From positions 4,876,501 to 4,940,500 of the forward strand of contig NZ_CP139421.1 in the NCBI RefSeq assembly GCF_034119865.1: a DNA stretch of 64,000 bases, given 5' to 3'. Under the pieces are notes generated by a model, which saw nothing but the letters and a program-made list of their open reading frames with translations, did not search any database and was not told the origin of the DNA. Both the position numbers and the translations under genes were made by a program. This document shows, piece by piece, positions 1 through 10,800 of the stretch (its first letter is position 1; every line of letters begins with the position of its first letter). This stretch comes from Algoriphagus sp. NG3. GTDB taxonomy: Bacteria > Bacteroidota > Bacteroidia > Cytophagales > Cyclobacteriaceae.

Positions 1-1677
1 ATGTGCTTTCCCCGCACCACGGGGGATCCTAATTTCCTGAACCATGTCCTGAACTGACTGTGGAGGAGCAGGCGTGAAACTGGAAACTGCGACACATGCT
101 ATAAAATTAAGAATCATTCCTATAGATCCGATACCTTCCGGTGAAACACCAAACCACCAGTATTCCGCGGTATTCATGTCCGGGCTTATAAATTTGAAGT
201 AAATGATGTATCCTATCGTAAAGACCAAACCGGTAATCATCCCTGAAATCGCTCCTTCCTTATTCACTCTGGATGAGAAAATCCCCATGATGATCACTGG
301 AAAAAAGGATGCCGCAGCCAAGCCAAAAGCAAATGCAACTACCTGAGCTACAAAACCTGGAGGATTTACACCAAAATATCCCGCTAGCAAAACAGCCCCT
401 GCCGCCGCAAACCGGGCTATTCTCAACTCCTTTTTCTCCGAAATATCAGGCCTGAAAGTCTTAAACAAATCCCTGGAAACTGAAGTGGAAATAACCAAAA
501 GCAAACCTGCTGCGGTAGATAGAGCTGCCGCCATAGCTCCGGCTGCCACCAATCCCACGACCCAATTAGGCAGCTGGGCTATCTCAGGACTTGCCAATAC
601 CATGATATCCCGGTCTATACTCAATTCATTGGCTTCAGGATCGGCCACGTACTGGATCTTCCCATCCCCATTTTTATCATCTAATTTGATCAAGTCTGTT
701 TTCTGCCAAGTGCTGATCCACTCAGGTAAATCAGAGATGTTTTTCTCAGAAGTGCTGTCTATAGCATTATAGATACCAAAAGCGGCAATTGCAGGTGCTG
801 TGGTATATAAGATGGCTATAAATACCAATGCATATCCCGCCGACAGCCTGGCGTCTTTCACCCTTGGTACAGTGAAAAAGCGGACTATCACATGGGGCAA
901 CCCTGCTGTACCCACCATCAAGGCCAAGGTAATCATAAACATATCCGTGATGCTTTTTCTTCCGGCAGTGTAGGCATCAAAGCCCAGCTCGGTCAACACT
1001 CCATCCAGTTTATCCAACAATAGGGTACCATCTGCAACAGTTCCACCCAGTCCTAATTGAGGTATAGGATTCCCGGTTAATTGCATGGAAATAAAAATAG
1101 CCGGAACCATGTACGCAAAGATCAATACACAATACTGCGCCACTTGGGTGTAGGTAATGCCTTTCATTCCTCCGAGTACAGCATAGAAGAACACAATACA
1201 CATCCCGATCACTACTCCCCACTCAATAGGTACTTCTAGATAACGGGAAAAAACTATTCCCACACCGCGCATCTGTCCTGCTACGTAGGTGAAAGAGATG
1301 AATAAGGCACAGATTACCGCTACTACTTTGGCGGTGTTGGAATAGTAACGGTCTCCGACGAAATCCGGGACGGTGAATTTTCCGAATTTCCTTAAATATG
1401 GAGCAAGAAGAAGCGCAAGTAAAACATAGCCCCCTGTCCAGCCCATGAGGTAAACGGAACCATCATAGCCTGCAAAGGAAATGATGCCCGCCATCGAGAT
1501 AAATGAAGCGGCTGACATCCAATCTGCTGCCGTTGCCATACCATTAGCCAGTGGGGATACTCCTCCACCTGCCACATAAAATTCCTGTGTAGATCCGGCT
1601 CGTGACCAGATAGCAATACCGATATATATTGCAAATGTAATTCCTACCAATAGATAGGTCCAGGTTAATATTTCCAT
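1..1677 (-). CDS. Sodium:solute symporter, VC_2705/ActP-like (C-terminus cut by window edge)
   Basis: Reading from ATG at 1677 the frame stays open to base 1, giving 559 codons without a stop, so the gene is partial at its 3' end. The protein is a multi-helix sodium/solute symporter of the SSS family; the pattern NGMATAADWMSAASFISMAG near residue 50 is typical of the acetate/cation symporters (ActP, VC_2705 subfamily). It probably imports a small carboxylate with Na+. A hydrophilic loop encoded around 649-681 reads DDKNGDGKIQY, resembling an EF-hand calcium loop. The gene directly follows the DUF4212 small subunit (19 bp gap), the usual partner of this symporter type. The exact substrate cannot be told from sequence. 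Confidence 0.9.
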   Translation of the reverse strand, partial: MEILTWTYLLVGITFAIYIGIAIWSRAGSTQEFYVAGGGVSPLANGMATAADWMSAASFISMAGIISFAGYDGSVYLMGWTGGYVLLALLLAPYLRKFGKFTVPDFVGDRYYSNTAKVVAVICALFISFTYVAGQMRGVGIVFSRYLEVPIEWGVVIGMCIVFFYAVLGGMKGITYTQVAQYCVLIFAYMVPAIFISMQLTGNPIPQLGLGGTVADGTLLLDKLDGVLTELGFDAYTAGRKSITDMFMITLALMVGTAGLPHVIVRFFTVPRVKDARLSAGYALVFIAILYTTAPAIAAFGIYNAIDSTSEKNISDLPEWISTWQKTDLIKLDDKNGDGKIQYVADPEANELSIDRDIMVLASPEIAQLPNWVVGLVAAGAMAAALSTAAGLLLVISTSVSRDLFKTFRPDISEKKELRIARFAAAGAVLLAGYFGVNPPGFVAQVVAFAFGLAAASFFPVIIMGIFSSRVNKEGAISGMITGLVFTIGYIIYFKFISPDMNTAEYWWFGVSPEGIGSIGMILNFIACVAVSSFTPAPPQSVQDMVQEIRIPRGAGKAH

Positions 1678-1696
1678 GATTTTCTAGTGTAAAAAG

Positions 1697-1960
1697 TTAT
1701 TCCTCGTCCACATCAAATTCCCTATCCAGTCTGTTCATCCGAACGACATAGACAAATATCAAAACCACAAAAGTGTAAATTGATCCCTGCTGGGCAAACC
1801 AAAAACCGAGTTTAAACCCCCCGAGCCGGATTTCGTTCAGCTGGTCCACAAGGAGGATTCCAAACCCAAATGAGACTACAAACCATACGGTAAGCAGCAT
1901 AAAAAGTACTTGGAGATTTTTGCGCCAATAGGCTTTCATTTTTTCTTTTTCGGTGGGCAT
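1697..1960 (-). CDS. DUF4212 symporter small subunit
   Basis: This 87-residue protein has two hydrophobic segments (about residues 16-36 and 56-73) separated by a short loop containing LGGFKLGFWFAQQG. That is the layout of the DUF4212 family, annotated as the small subunit of sodium/substrate symporters. It lies 19 bp upstream of the large symporter gene on the same strand and is surely co-transcribed with it. It is thought to assemble with the large subunit in the inner membrane; no catalytic residues are expected. Confidence 0.88.
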   Translation of the reverse strand: MPTEKEKMKAYWRKNLQVLFMLLTVWFVVSFGFGILLVDQLNEIRLGGFKLGFWFAQQGSIYTFVVLIFVYVVRMNRLDREFDVDEE

Positions 1961-2131
1961 ATCTTGGGGTTAAGGCTGAGAAATTGAAATCACCCCATAA
2001 GCTAGCGATAGCATCCATAGGAATGCAAGCTGTTTGCCGGGAAATATTAGAAATTTTACCGCAAGCCACAAAAAAACCCAAGATTCTATTGCAAAAAGAG
2101 GGTTAGTTTATAAGAAGATTGCTCTCCTAGG

Positions 2132-2884
2132 TTAGTTCATAAAAAACTCAGACAAAATGGCCAGACCGGCAGCAAAAAAACTTACCAGCAATTTGTTCAG
2201 CTGGAACTTGTGGTGGGGACTGCTTTCAAAGAAAATCGTAGTGGAAATATGCAAAAAACCTCCGGCCACCAAGCCATACAAAATACCAATACCCTGCTTT
2301 TCCAGCATACCGCTTTCATATAGAAAAGAACTGGACATCATCCCCAGCGGTGAAGCCAAGGCAAAAAGTGTCAATAAAATAAGTGTGGTCTTTTTGCTTA
2401 AGGTACTGGATAAAACAGCCACGAGAGCAAAAGCCGCCGGTCCCTTATGAAACAGAATGCCTAAGAGGACAGTTTTACTGCTGTGCACATGGCCAAGATG
2501 CTCACCCTCATCCATCAGTGCCCCATGGGAAAGCAGCGTGCCTTCCAAAAAAGCATGGATAAACAAGCCCAACATCACTGTAACCATAGCTTTACTACCT
2601 TGATGTTCATGAGCATGAATGTGACCATGCTCAATTCCGCTTGACCAAAACTCCAATAATTGCTGAAGAAGAAATCCTATAAGAATGTAGAATCCCATCT
2701 GCTTGGTATCAAATCCACTGTCAAATAGTTCCGGAAGTATGTGTAGAATGGTAATGGAAAAGAGATATGATCCAGCAAATACCAAAACCAGCCGAAAGTA
2801 TTTTTCTCTGAAATTAGGGGCAAAAAACACCAAAGATCCTGAGATCATGGCAGTAAGAAAAAGAAGTAAAAATTTGAATTCCAT
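2132..2884 (-). CDS. ZIP family metal transporter
   Basis: This 250-residue membrane protein has about eight hydrophobic helices. It contains a histidine-rich cytoplasmic loop (HGHIHAHEH, around residue 85-95) and the metal-path motif HAFLEG in TM4, followed by HKGPAAF in TM5. These are the hallmarks of ZIP (ZupT-like) divalent metal importers, usually for Zn2+ or Fe2+. The gene stands alone, with 171 bp separating it from the symporter operon and 89 bp from apbE. The metal specificity is an inference from the family. Confidence 0.85.
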   Translation of the reverse strand: MEFKFLLLFLTAMISGSLVFFAPNFREKYFRLVLVFAGSYLFSITILHILPELFDSGFDTKQMGFYILIGFLLQQLLEFWSSGIEHGHIHAHEHQGSKAMVTVMLGLFIHAFLEGTLLSHGALMDEGEHLGHVHSSKTVLLGILFHKGPAAFALVAVLSSTLSKKTTLILLTLFALASPLGMMSSSFLYESGMLEKQGIGILYGLVAGGFLHISTTIFFESSPHHKFQLNKLLVSFFAAGLAILSEFFMN

Positions 2885-2973
2885 TGCTCTAAATTGCTTT
2901 TCTTTTTTTTCGGAAAAGTAGAATTATACTAACTCTGACAAAGGTAATATAATTCAATACTGTTGCATTTATA

Positions 2974-4041
2974 TTAATCCTCCTGCAAAAAAGACAGGTA
3001 TGGCTTTAAGTTCTCACTTGCAAATGTCTTATAACCACCATTTCCATCGTCATATATCAAAAAAACGTCGATTTCGCTGAGTGCAGAATCCAGAGCAAGA
3101 GCCTTTTCTTTTCCCATGACCATCATAGCCGTGGCATATGCATCAGCCAGCATGCAATTCTCCGCCAACACGGTAGCGCTGAGCAGGGAGTGGTTTACCG
3201 GATATCCGGTCGCCGGATTGATCGTGTGTGAAATCTTCACAGAATCCCTCATATAAAAGTTACGGTAATTCCCAGAAGTAGCCATTCCCCGGTTTTGAAG
3301 TGCGATTATACTTATCAATTCGGAAGCATTTGCGGATTCCTCTGGCCTATTGATACCAACCTTCCACAGTTCTCCTTTCTCATTTACACCATTGGCTACC
3401 AGTTCTCCACCTATTTCCACCAGAAAGTCAGTAATTCCTGCACTTTTAAGAAAATCCGCAATTACATCTGATCCATATCCTTTGGCTATGGCTGAAAAAT
3501 CCAAATAGATGCCCGGGCTCTTTTTACGCAGTTGCTTTTGATCAAAATCAATCTTGTCAAAACCCACACTCCCCAACATAAGCTTGATGTCCACACTGTC
3601 TTTCAATTCTGGGCCTGTGGGCCCAAATCCCCAAATATTGACCAAGGGCCCCACGGTAGGGTCAAATGCCCCATTAGTATTTTCATAGACAGTTCTGGAG
3701 GTCTCCAAAACAGGCAGTAAAAATGGAAGATTAAAATCAATCGTATCCCCCTGATTAAATTTACTCAGTTCGGAATCCGGGATGTACGTAGAAAGACTTT
3801 GGTTGAACACACGCAAAAGGGAATCTATAGCCGACTGAAGATCCCGATTTTCTTCGTCCAAATAGGTCACCTTGTAGGTAGTTCCCATTGTTTGCCCCGC
3901 CAGGTATATTTTACCCGGTACCACTTGTGTATCAGCAAGCTTAATCTCTGAGGTATCCCGGTTTCTCCACAAGTACACCAAAATGATGGCAGTCAATAGG
4001 ACTATGGAATAAATTATATTTTTACGTGCATTTCGGCGCAT
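2974..4041 (-). CDS. apbE: FAD:protein FMN transferase
   Basis: This 355-residue protein starts with an N-terminal membrane anchor (about residues 9-25) and continues as an ApbE domain. Recognisable motifs include GQTMGTTYKV near residue 49, GAFDPTVGPLVNIWGF, the AIAKGYGSD segment, and the magnesium-site stretch HTINPATGYP followed by ADAYATAMMVMG. ApbE attaches FMN covalently to threonine residues of extracytoplasmic redox proteins such as the NqrB/NqrC or RnfG subunits. No target protein is encoded nearby. The gene is divergent from ruvB. Confidence 0.9.
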   Translation of the reverse strand: MRRNARKNIIYSIVLLTAIILVYLWRNRDTSEIKLADTQVVPGKIYLAGQTMGTTYKVTYLDEENRDLQSAIDSLLRVFNQSLSTYIPDSELSKFNQGDTIDFNLPFLLPVLETSRTVYENTNGAFDPTVGPLVNIWGFGPTGPELKDSVDIKLMLGSVGFDKIDFDQKQLRKKSPGIYLDFSAIAKGYGSDVIADFLKSAGITDFLVEIGGELVANGVNEKGELWKVGINRPEESANASELISIIALQNRGMATSGNYRNFYMRDSVKISHTINPATGYPVNHSLLSATVLAENCMLADAYATAMMVMGKEKALALDSALSEIDVFLIYDDGNGGYKTFASENLKPYLSFLQED

Positions 4042-4136
4042 AGTGAAAAGATTTTGAGGGCGAATTTAATGCTTATTTTCCAGTTTAGCAGGGGGAGGGT
4101 TGAATCATAATTTCGGGCAAGACATCCGTATTTTTC

Positions 4137-4144
4137 TATATTTG
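4137..4144 (+). promoter_or_regulatory. Putative Bacteroidota -7 element upstream of ruvB
   Basis: TATATTTG at this position matches the TAnnTTTG -7 consensus of the Bacteroidota primary sigma factor exactly and ends 18 bp before the ruvB ATG. No convincing TTG -33 element is seen at the usual 17-23 bp distance, so the promoter is only partly supported. Confidence 0.4.
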
Positions 4145-4162
4145 TGAGCGTACAGATATACT

Positions 4163-5197
4163 ATGAGAGAAGACTATTTAACTGGAGAAGACGAAAACCT
4201 AAGCCCGAAGGACAGAGATTTCGAAAAAGCTTTACGCCCACTGAGCTTTGAGGATTTCACAGGTCAGTTTAAGATCGTGGAAAATCTGCGCGTATTTGTG
4301 CTTGCGGCAAAGCGCCGGAACGAACCTCTAGATCATGTATTGCTGCATGGCCCACCAGGTTTGGGCAAAACTACCCTTAGCCACATTATAGCCAATGAGC
4401 TCCAGGCGGGTATCAAGATCACCTCTGGACCTGTATTGGATAAACCTTCAGATCTGGCAGGACTACTTACAAATCTTGAAGAAGGCGATGTATTGTTTAT
4501 AGATGAGATCCACCGGCTCAATCCTATAGTGGAAGAATACCTGTATTCCGCTATGGAAGACTTCCGCATTGATATTATGCTGGACTCTGGCCCCAATGCC
4601 AGGTCTGTACAGATTTCTCTGAGTCCATTTACTCTGATAGGTGCTACCACAAGGTCCGGATTGCTTACTTCTCCGCTACGGGCCAGGTTTGGGATCAATT
4701 CCAGACTGGAGTATTATGATGCCAAATTGCTGACAGATATAGTGAGCCGGTCTGCAGGTATTCTGCAGACACCGATTGATGAAGTCGCCGCATTTGAAAT
4801 AGCCAGAAGGAGCCGAGGCACCCCTAGAATTGCCAATATGCTGTTGCGTAGAACAAGGGATTTTGCACAGGTAAAAGGAAATGGTACCATTACCCTGGAT
4901 ATCGCCAAAATCGCACTGGACGCTCTGGATGTAGATGTGAATGGCCTTGATGAAATGGACAACAGAATCCTACTTACCATCATAGAAAAATTCAAAGGAG
5001 GACCGGTAGGCCTCAGCACCATCGCAACAGCCTGTGGCGAAGAAGCAGAGACCATAGAAGAAGTATATGAGCCCTTTTTGATCCAGGAAGGCTACCTGAA
5101 AAGAACCGCCAGGGGAAGGATGGCTACAGAGCTGGCTTATAAACATCTAAAAATCAAACCTGCTCAGGGAATGGGTGGCCTGTTTGAAGGGATGTAA
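4163..5197 (+). CDS. ruvB: Holliday junction branch migration helicase RuvB
   Basis: This 344-residue AAA+ ATPase shows Walker A GPPGLGKT at residues 63-70, Walker B FIDEIHRL near 112-119, a GATTRSGLL sensor stretch and arginine finger region, and a C-terminal winged-helix domain with [10 protein letters not shown]. RuvB forms the hexameric motors that drive branch migration of Holliday junctions with RuvA. Length and motifs match the family fully. It is a single-gene unit here, without ruvA or ruvC in the window, and is divergent from apbE. A bidirectional terminator follows it. Confidence 0.98.
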   Translation: MREDYLTGEDENLSPKDRDFEKALRPLSFEDFTGQFKIVENLRVFVLAAKRRNEPLDHVLLHGPPGLGKTTLSHIIANELQAGIKITSGPVLDKPSDLAGLLTNLEEGDVLFIDEIHRLNPIVEEYLYSAMEDFRIDIMLDSGPNARSVQISLSPFTLIGATTRSGLLTSPLRARFGINSRLEYYDAKLLTDIVSRSAGILQTPIDEVAAFEIARRSRGTPRIANMLLRRTRDFAQVKGNGTITLDIAKIALDALDVDVNGLDEMDNRILLTIIEKFKGGPVGLSTIATACGEEAETIEEVYEPFLIQEGYLKRTARGRMATELAYKHLKIKPAQGMGGLFEGM

Positions 5198-5284
5198 AGG
5201 TTTTAAGCCCATTTATATCCAATAACAAATTGAACTCATAAGGGTTGTACTTAGTAACAAACTAGTGGCGCCTTAACCAAAAAA

Positions 5285-5311
5285 GCCGTTGGTTTTCTAA
5301 AGACCAACGGC
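5285..5311. terminator. Bidirectional intrinsic terminator
   Basis: GCCGTTGGT (5285-5293) pairs with ACCAACGGC (5303-5311), with A-rich sequence before and T-rich sequence after the stem. It lies between the convergent ruvB and S1/P1 nuclease genes, so it can serve both strands. Confidence 0.75.
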
Positions 5312-5333
5312 ACATTTTTTACTTTTTATATTT

Positions 5334-6101
5334 TTATCCGTAAATCTCCTCCAGAATCTTAGCTAGACGTACACTTGCAGCAATGAGTCTCTCTTCTAAC
5401 AATTGTGAATTTTCGTAGCCATAGGCATAGGATAATTTGTTGTTTTCGGGAAGTGTATAGATAGCTGGTCTGGCCGCTACAGCTTCAGCTAGCCAATCCT
5501 GCATAGTACCTGAGCGGTATTTACTGATTGTTTTTTTATCAATCCTCCTTGAAAGCTCATCACCGATTTCAGTATAGCTCATAGACTTGCCATCAAGCAT
5601 CCCACTATCCCAAACTGCGTGAAGATTAGTGGATTTACCAAAGTACTGTACCTTCACATCATTTCCACCTTTGTCTTCACCTGTACCCACATGCAATGGC
5701 TGATGAATATCCTCCACCAGATGGATAAGCATTTTAAGCATTTCGGCTTCTTTGTGAGGCTCAAGATTCCCTGCCTTCAGCTCATTTTTGATACGATTGA
5801 TTTCTGCAAATATATTTCCTCCCTTTTCCTGGATGGATTCATCATATTCACCATTTTTGCTGGTCATATAGTGCCAGGAATAGGCATAATCATATGTGTG
5901 GTCAGATTTGATGTCATCCATCCATGTTCCGCTTCTGGCGATTGACATTGGGTAGAGTACTTTCTCAACCTTCTTCCGAACAGACTTTTTCAGCTGTTTA
6001 TCGGCCATGTACCCTATCAGATAGTGGCCTAGTTGACCCCATGCAAAAGATTGGGTGACTAATAGAAAAACAAGTATTGAAGTGGAGAGAAGTTTTTTCA
6101 T
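5334..6101 (-). CDS. S1/P1-type secreted nuclease
   Basis: The ATG at 6101 is preferred over the in-frame one at 6113 because it gives a standard signal peptide beginning MKKLLST. After cleavage at SFA the mature protein starts with Trp (AWGQLGH), whose terminal amino group and side chains bind zinc in S1/P1 nucleases. The other zinc ligands are visible: SWHYMT, the DIHQPLH motif, and NLHAVWDSG. The 255-residue enzyme is expected to cleave single-stranded DNA/RNA in the periplasm or outside the cell, probably for phosphate or nucleoside scavenging. It is the last gene of the minus-strand run after the M20 amidohydrolase. Confidence 0.88.
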   Translation of the reverse strand: MKKLLSTSILVFLLVTQSFAWGQLGHYLIGYMADKQLKKSVRKKVEKVLYPMSIARSGTWMDDIKSDHTYDYAYSWHYMTSKNGEYDESIQEKGGNIFAEINRIKNELKAGNLEPHKEAEMLKMLIHLVEDIHQPLHVGTGEDKGGNDVKVQYFGKSTNLHAVWDSGMLDGKSMSYTEIGDELSRRIDKKTISKYRSGTMQDWLAEAVAARPAIYTLPENNKLSYAYGYENSQLLEERLIAASVRLAKILEEIYG

Positions 6102-6165
6102 GATAGGTGACATCTAGTAAAGCGGGAATTTACCGGAAAACAGTCAAAACGACGTTACGACAAAA

Positions 6166-7374
6166 TCATCCTTTTTGGAGTTCGGAGATTGCCAAAAATG
6201 CCATCAGTCCTGATCCGACTTCCAAAGCATCTTCATCAATATCGAAAGTCGGTGTATGCACACCGGAAATAATACCCTTAGCTTCATTTCTGGTTCCTAA
6301 TCTATAGAAGCAGCCTTCAATTTCCTGTGAATAAAAAGCAAAATCCTCTGCCGCCATCCAGATATCCAGATCAAGTACATTTTCTTCTCCCAGATAGGCT
6401 ATTGCTGCCTGATGGGATCTGAAAGTCAACTCAGGATCATTCTTCAAAAACGGATAGCCTTTTTTGATCTCAAAGTCAACTTCTCCACCCATACCTTCTA
6501 CTATGCCTTTGGCAATAGATAGCATTTTCTCATGCGCCTTTGCTCTCCAATCTTCGTCTAGCGTCCGGAAAGTCCCCTGAATCTTCACTTCATTAGGGAT
6601 CACATTTGTGGCTCCAAGTGCTTCCACTCTACCAAAAGAAAGTACGGAAGGGATCTTTGGGCTGGCAGCTCTGCTCACTACCTGCTGAAGTGCAACTATC
6701 ATGTGGGAGGCGATCAGAACAGGATCGATCAGCGTTTCAGGCATCGCCGCATGACCTCCTTTTCCTTTTACAGTCACGTAGATTTCATCTGCGCTGGCCA
6801 TATATATCCCGGGACGAAAGCCCACTTTACCCACTTCTATAAAGGGCATTACGTGCTGACCGATAATTCCGTTAGGACGGGGATTTTCTAGTACTTTATC
6901 CGCAATCATGAGAGAAGCTCCTCCAGGAGCCACTTCTTCCCCGGGCTGAAAGATCAGCTTTATTGTACCTTCAAATTCATCCCTGATTTCATGAAGAATT
7001 TTTGCAGCGCCCAATAGAGAAGCAGTATGCACATCATGTCCACAGGCATGCATAACGCCAGGTTTTGTGGATTTGTAAGGAACATCATTTGCCTCAATTA
7101 TAGGCAACGCATCCATATCCGCCCGGAGAGCTATTACCCGCTTATCCGGGTTTTTACCTTCTATCAGCACTGCCCATCCAGTATCGGCTTTTGACTCAAT
7201 ATGGGTAATTCCTATTTCTTCGAGTTTTTCCTTTACAAAATGTGCGGTGTTGTATTCTTGAAATGACAGTTCCGGATTGGCGTGAAGGTGGCGACGGTTT
7301 GCAATTACTTCTTGTTTGTAGGCCTTAGCCAGTGCTTTAATTTTGTCCTTCAGCATTTTGTTGGTTGAGTTCAT
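6166..7374 (-). CDS. M20 family amidohydrolase (N-acyl amino acid amidohydrolase-like)
   Basis: The 402-residue protein has the M20D/HipO pattern: ALRADMDALPI, MHACGHDVHTASLLGAA (metal-binding His and Asp), FQPGEEVAPGG (catalytic Glu and metal ligand), a central dimerisation domain with KGKGGHAAMPE, and a C-terminal MAAEDFAFY. Such enzymes remove acyl groups from amino acids or act on amino-acid conjugates; the precise substrate is unknown. No signal peptide is seen, so it is likely cytoplasmic. The annotated start overlaps the upstream lipoprotein gene by 38 bp; a second ATG at 7356 would shorten the overlap. Confidence 0.9.
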   Translation of the reverse strand: MNSTNKMLKDKIKALAKAYKQEVIANRRHLHANPELSFQEYNTAHFVKEKLEEIGITHIESKADTGWAVLIEGKNPDKRVIALRADMDALPIIEANDVPYKSTKPGVMHACGHDVHTASLLGAAKILHEIRDEFEGTIKLIFQPGEEVAPGGASLMIADKVLENPRPNGIIGQHVMPFIEVGKVGFRPGIYMASADEIYVTVKGKGGHAAMPETLIDPVLIASHMIVALQQVVSRAASPKIPSVLSFGRVEALGATNVIPNEVKIQGTFRTLDEDWRAKAHEKMLSIAKGIVEGMGGEVDFEIKKGYPFLKNDPELTFRSHQAAIAYLGEENVLDLDIWMAAEDFAFYSQEIEGCFYRLGTRNEAKGIISGVHTPTFDIDEDALEVGSGLMAFLAISELQKG

Positions 7375-7885
7375 TTATAGTTTTGAATTCTTCCCGCTGA
7401 AAACGGTCTTGAATTATCCTCGCAGTAGGGAATTCTGTTTTGACTTGGGCGAAGCTCTTTTGAGCTTCAATTTTATGTGCGAATTTCCCAACTTTCACTA
7501 GGTATCTAGGCTGCTGGTATTGCATCTCCGGCACCAAATCTGGAAAATTTGTTACAAGGTCATCGCGGGTTTTGAAGGCTTTTGCACGGTCAATTCCTGA
7601 ATATACCAAAACAGAATACCCACTGAAATAAGGCTCAGACTTATTCTTACTGATCAAACTTTCCTGTAGTTGATCCAATTGCCCATCAATTGCCTCTGTG
7701 GATTCTGAGGATTCTCCCAAGGACGGTTTAGCATTCATCTGTGCCCGATAATCCGGATATACCGGAAGAGAGGGTTCCAGATTTTCTTGATACCTAGCAT
7801 AGTTAGATGCTGATGCAGAGGTTTTGCCTGTGGATTTACATCCAGCAAATAATAGTACAAATCCTAAAACCCAGAAAATTCTCAT
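7337..7885 (-). CDS. Lipoprotein with SPOR-like C-terminal domain
   Basis: This 182-residue protein begins with a lipoprotein signal peptide ending in the lipobox FAGC (Cys16). The C-terminal half (about residues 95-170, from YFSGYSVLVYSG to ARIIQDRF) has two repeats of the pattern seen in SPOR domains, with RYLVKVGKF in the middle. SPOR domains bind denuded peptidoglycan. The gene begins 7 bp downstream of secA and overlaps the M20 gene, so it is part of the same transcription unit. A role at the cell wall is inferred from the domain only. Confidence 0.7.
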   Translation of the reverse strand: MRIFWVLGFVLLFAGCKSTGKTSASASNYARYQENLEPSLPVYPDYRAQMNAKPSLGESSESTEAIDGQLDQLQESLISKNKSEPYFSGYSVLVYSGIDRAKAFKTRDDLVTNFPDLVPEMQYQQPRYLVKVGKFAHKIEAQKSFAQVKTEFPTARIIQDRFQREEFKTINELNQQNAEGQN

Positions 7886-7892
7886 GCCTTCT

Positions 7893-10800
7893 TTAGTTAT
7901 CGATGATTACACATTTTCCCTCCTGCACATCCTGTTCCACACTTTTATATTTCACATCAGTTTTAGTGGTTCCATTAGTATACTGCACAGAAACTTTATC
8001 ATTTCTTCCATAGACCTTTTCTGATTTTCTAGGCGCTACTACCTGAGGAGCCGCCCGTCCTGCGCTAGCTGCGGCTGCAGCAGCACGGTTAGCGCCTGGG
8101 TTTAGCGTGCTTCCAGCATCTGCTTTTGAAGCTTGAACCTGTGCCTCGGCAGCCTTTTGAGGTGCGGCAGCATGTACTTGATTAGGATCTTGCTTAGGCA
8201 GATCTGCTCTGGTCAAGAATGAAGTCATATCTTCATTCAACTTGCCTATAAAGCGTTTGAACATCTCAAAAGCCTCAAACTTGTAAATGAGTAGGGGATC
8301 TTTTTGCTCATAGACGGCATTTTGAACCGACTGCTTCAGATCATCCATATCACGGAGGTGCTCCTTCCAGTTTTGGTCAATTATCGCAAGGGATACATTT
8401 TTCTCAATAGCCCTTACTAGTTCTCTCCCTTCAGTAGTGACGGTATTTTCAAGATTTACCACTACACCGATTTGCTTGATCCCATCAGAAATAGGAACCA
8501 TAATATCCTTGACAGTAGCTCCTCTTTCATCCTGAACCCGCTTAAAGATCGGAAGAGCAGTATTCATCATCTGCTCACTCTTTTTCTGATAAGTTTCAAA
8601 TGAAATGGTATAAAGCTCCTGAGTCAACTGACCTGCATCCTTAGATTTTAGATCATTTTCTGTGATGTTATGATCTACGCCTAGGGTAGTAAAGACATTC
8701 ATTCTAAAGTCTTCGGCATCACCATTGGACTTACCTATATCTACGAGCCCTTCACAGACATCATACATAATATTAAGGATATCCAATTCTAGCCTTTCTC
8801 CCTTGAGTGCGTTTCTCCGTCTCTTATATACTACCTCACGCTGTGAGTTCATCACATCATCGTATTCCAGTAGTCTCTTTCTGGTACCAAAATTATTTTC
8901 TTCTACTTTACGTTGGGCCCGTTCTATGGACTTTGAAATCATGCTATGCTGTATGACTTCACCCTCTTCCAGTCCCATTCTATCCATCAACTTGGCTATA
9001 CGATCAGAGCCAAAAAGACGCATCAGGCTATCCTCCAGTGAAACAAAAAACTGGGATGACCCCACATCTCCCTGCCGTCCTGATCTACCACGGAGCTGTC
9101 TATCTACACGTCTGGATTCATGGCGTTCAGTACCGATGATTGCCAAACCTCCGGCTTTTCTAGCCTCAGGAGTTAATTTAATATCTGTACCACGCCCCGC
9201 CATGTTGGTAGCAATAGTTACAGTACCAGCCTGGCCTGCGATCGCAACTACATCAGCTTCCCTAGCATGTTGCTTTGCGTTCAGTACCTGATGCGGAATT
9301 TTCTTCAGTGTCAGCATCCTGCTCAGTACTTCGGAAATTTCTACTGAGGTGGTACCTACCAATACAGGTCGTCCCGCAGCGACTAGCTCATTGATTTCAT
9401 CTCCAACAGCGTTGAATTTTTCACGGACAGTCTTATAAACTTTGTCATCTCTATCTTCTCTTATAATCGGCTTATTGGTAGGAATTACCACTACATCCAA
9501 TTTGTATATTTCCCAGAATTCCCCAGCTTCAGTTTCCGCAGTACCGGTCATACCTGCTAGCTTATGGTACATTCTGAAGTAGTTCTGTAGCGTAATGGTA
9601 GCATATGTTTGGGTAGCATCTTCCACCTTCACATTTTCCTTTGCCTCTATAGCCTGGTGCAATCCATCTGAATATCGACGGCCTTCCATGACACGGCCGG
9701 TCTGCTCATCTACGATTTTTACTTTGCCATCTACCAGAATATATTCTGTATCCCGCTCAAACATACAGTACGCTTTGAGCAGTTGATTGACAGTGTGGAT
9801 ACGCTGGGCTTTTACACTGTAATCTTTGATAGCCTCTTCTTTCCGAACCAGTTTTTCCGTATCGGAAATCCCCTCTTCTTTTTCCAAGTCTGCAATCACC
9901 ACTCCTATATCGGGTAGAATGAAAAACTCCGTGTTTTCATTCTTAGTGGTCATCGTCTCGATACCTCGGTCAGTCAGATCGACAACGTTTGTTTTTTCAT
10001 CTATTGTGAACAAAAGCGGCTCATCTGCCTCAGGCATTTGACGTTTGTTATCCTGCAGGTAATAATTTTCTGTTTTCTGAAGAATTACCCGAATTCCGGG
10101 TTCAGAAAGGTATTTGATCAATGGCTTGTATTTTGGCATCCCTCGGAATGCCCTAAAAAGTGCGAGGCCACCTTCTTTTTCATTGCCATCAGCAATCAAT
10201 TTTTTGGCAGAGCTTAAGAAACCCTGAATCAGTTTGCGTTGCTCATCCACCAGCGTGGAGACTCTAGGCTTCATCTCATCAAATTCATGCACATCGCCCT
10301 TTGGTACAGGCCCGGATATGATCAGAGGGGTTCTTGCATCATCAATCAGCACAGAATCGACTTCATCGATCATAGCAAAATGGTGCTTACCCTGAACTAG
10401 GTCTCCGGCTTCACGGGCCATATTGTCCCTCAGGTAATCAAACCCGAATTCATTGTTGGTACCGTACACTATGTCCGAAGCGTAGGCACGCTTTCTTCCG
10501 GCAGAATTTGGCTGAAACTTATCAATACAGTTAACAGACAATCCATGGAACTCGAAAAGTGGCGCATTCCATTCGGAGTCACGCTTGGCCAGGTAATCAT
10601 TGACTGTGACGATATGCACTCCTCTTCCTGCAAGGGCATTGAGATAGGCTGGTAGGGTAGATACCAAGGTTTTACCTTCACCTGTGGCCATTTCGGCAAT
10701 TTTCCCTTTGTGGAGCACCATCCCACCAATCAGCTGTACGTCGTAATGGACCATGTCCCAGACTACTTCAGTGCCTGCTGCCGTCCACTTGTTGTGCCAG

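Noticed and set aside
1..1677. Broken symporter pseudogene
   Set aside because: The frame is open over 559 codons; it only lacks a stop because the window ends.
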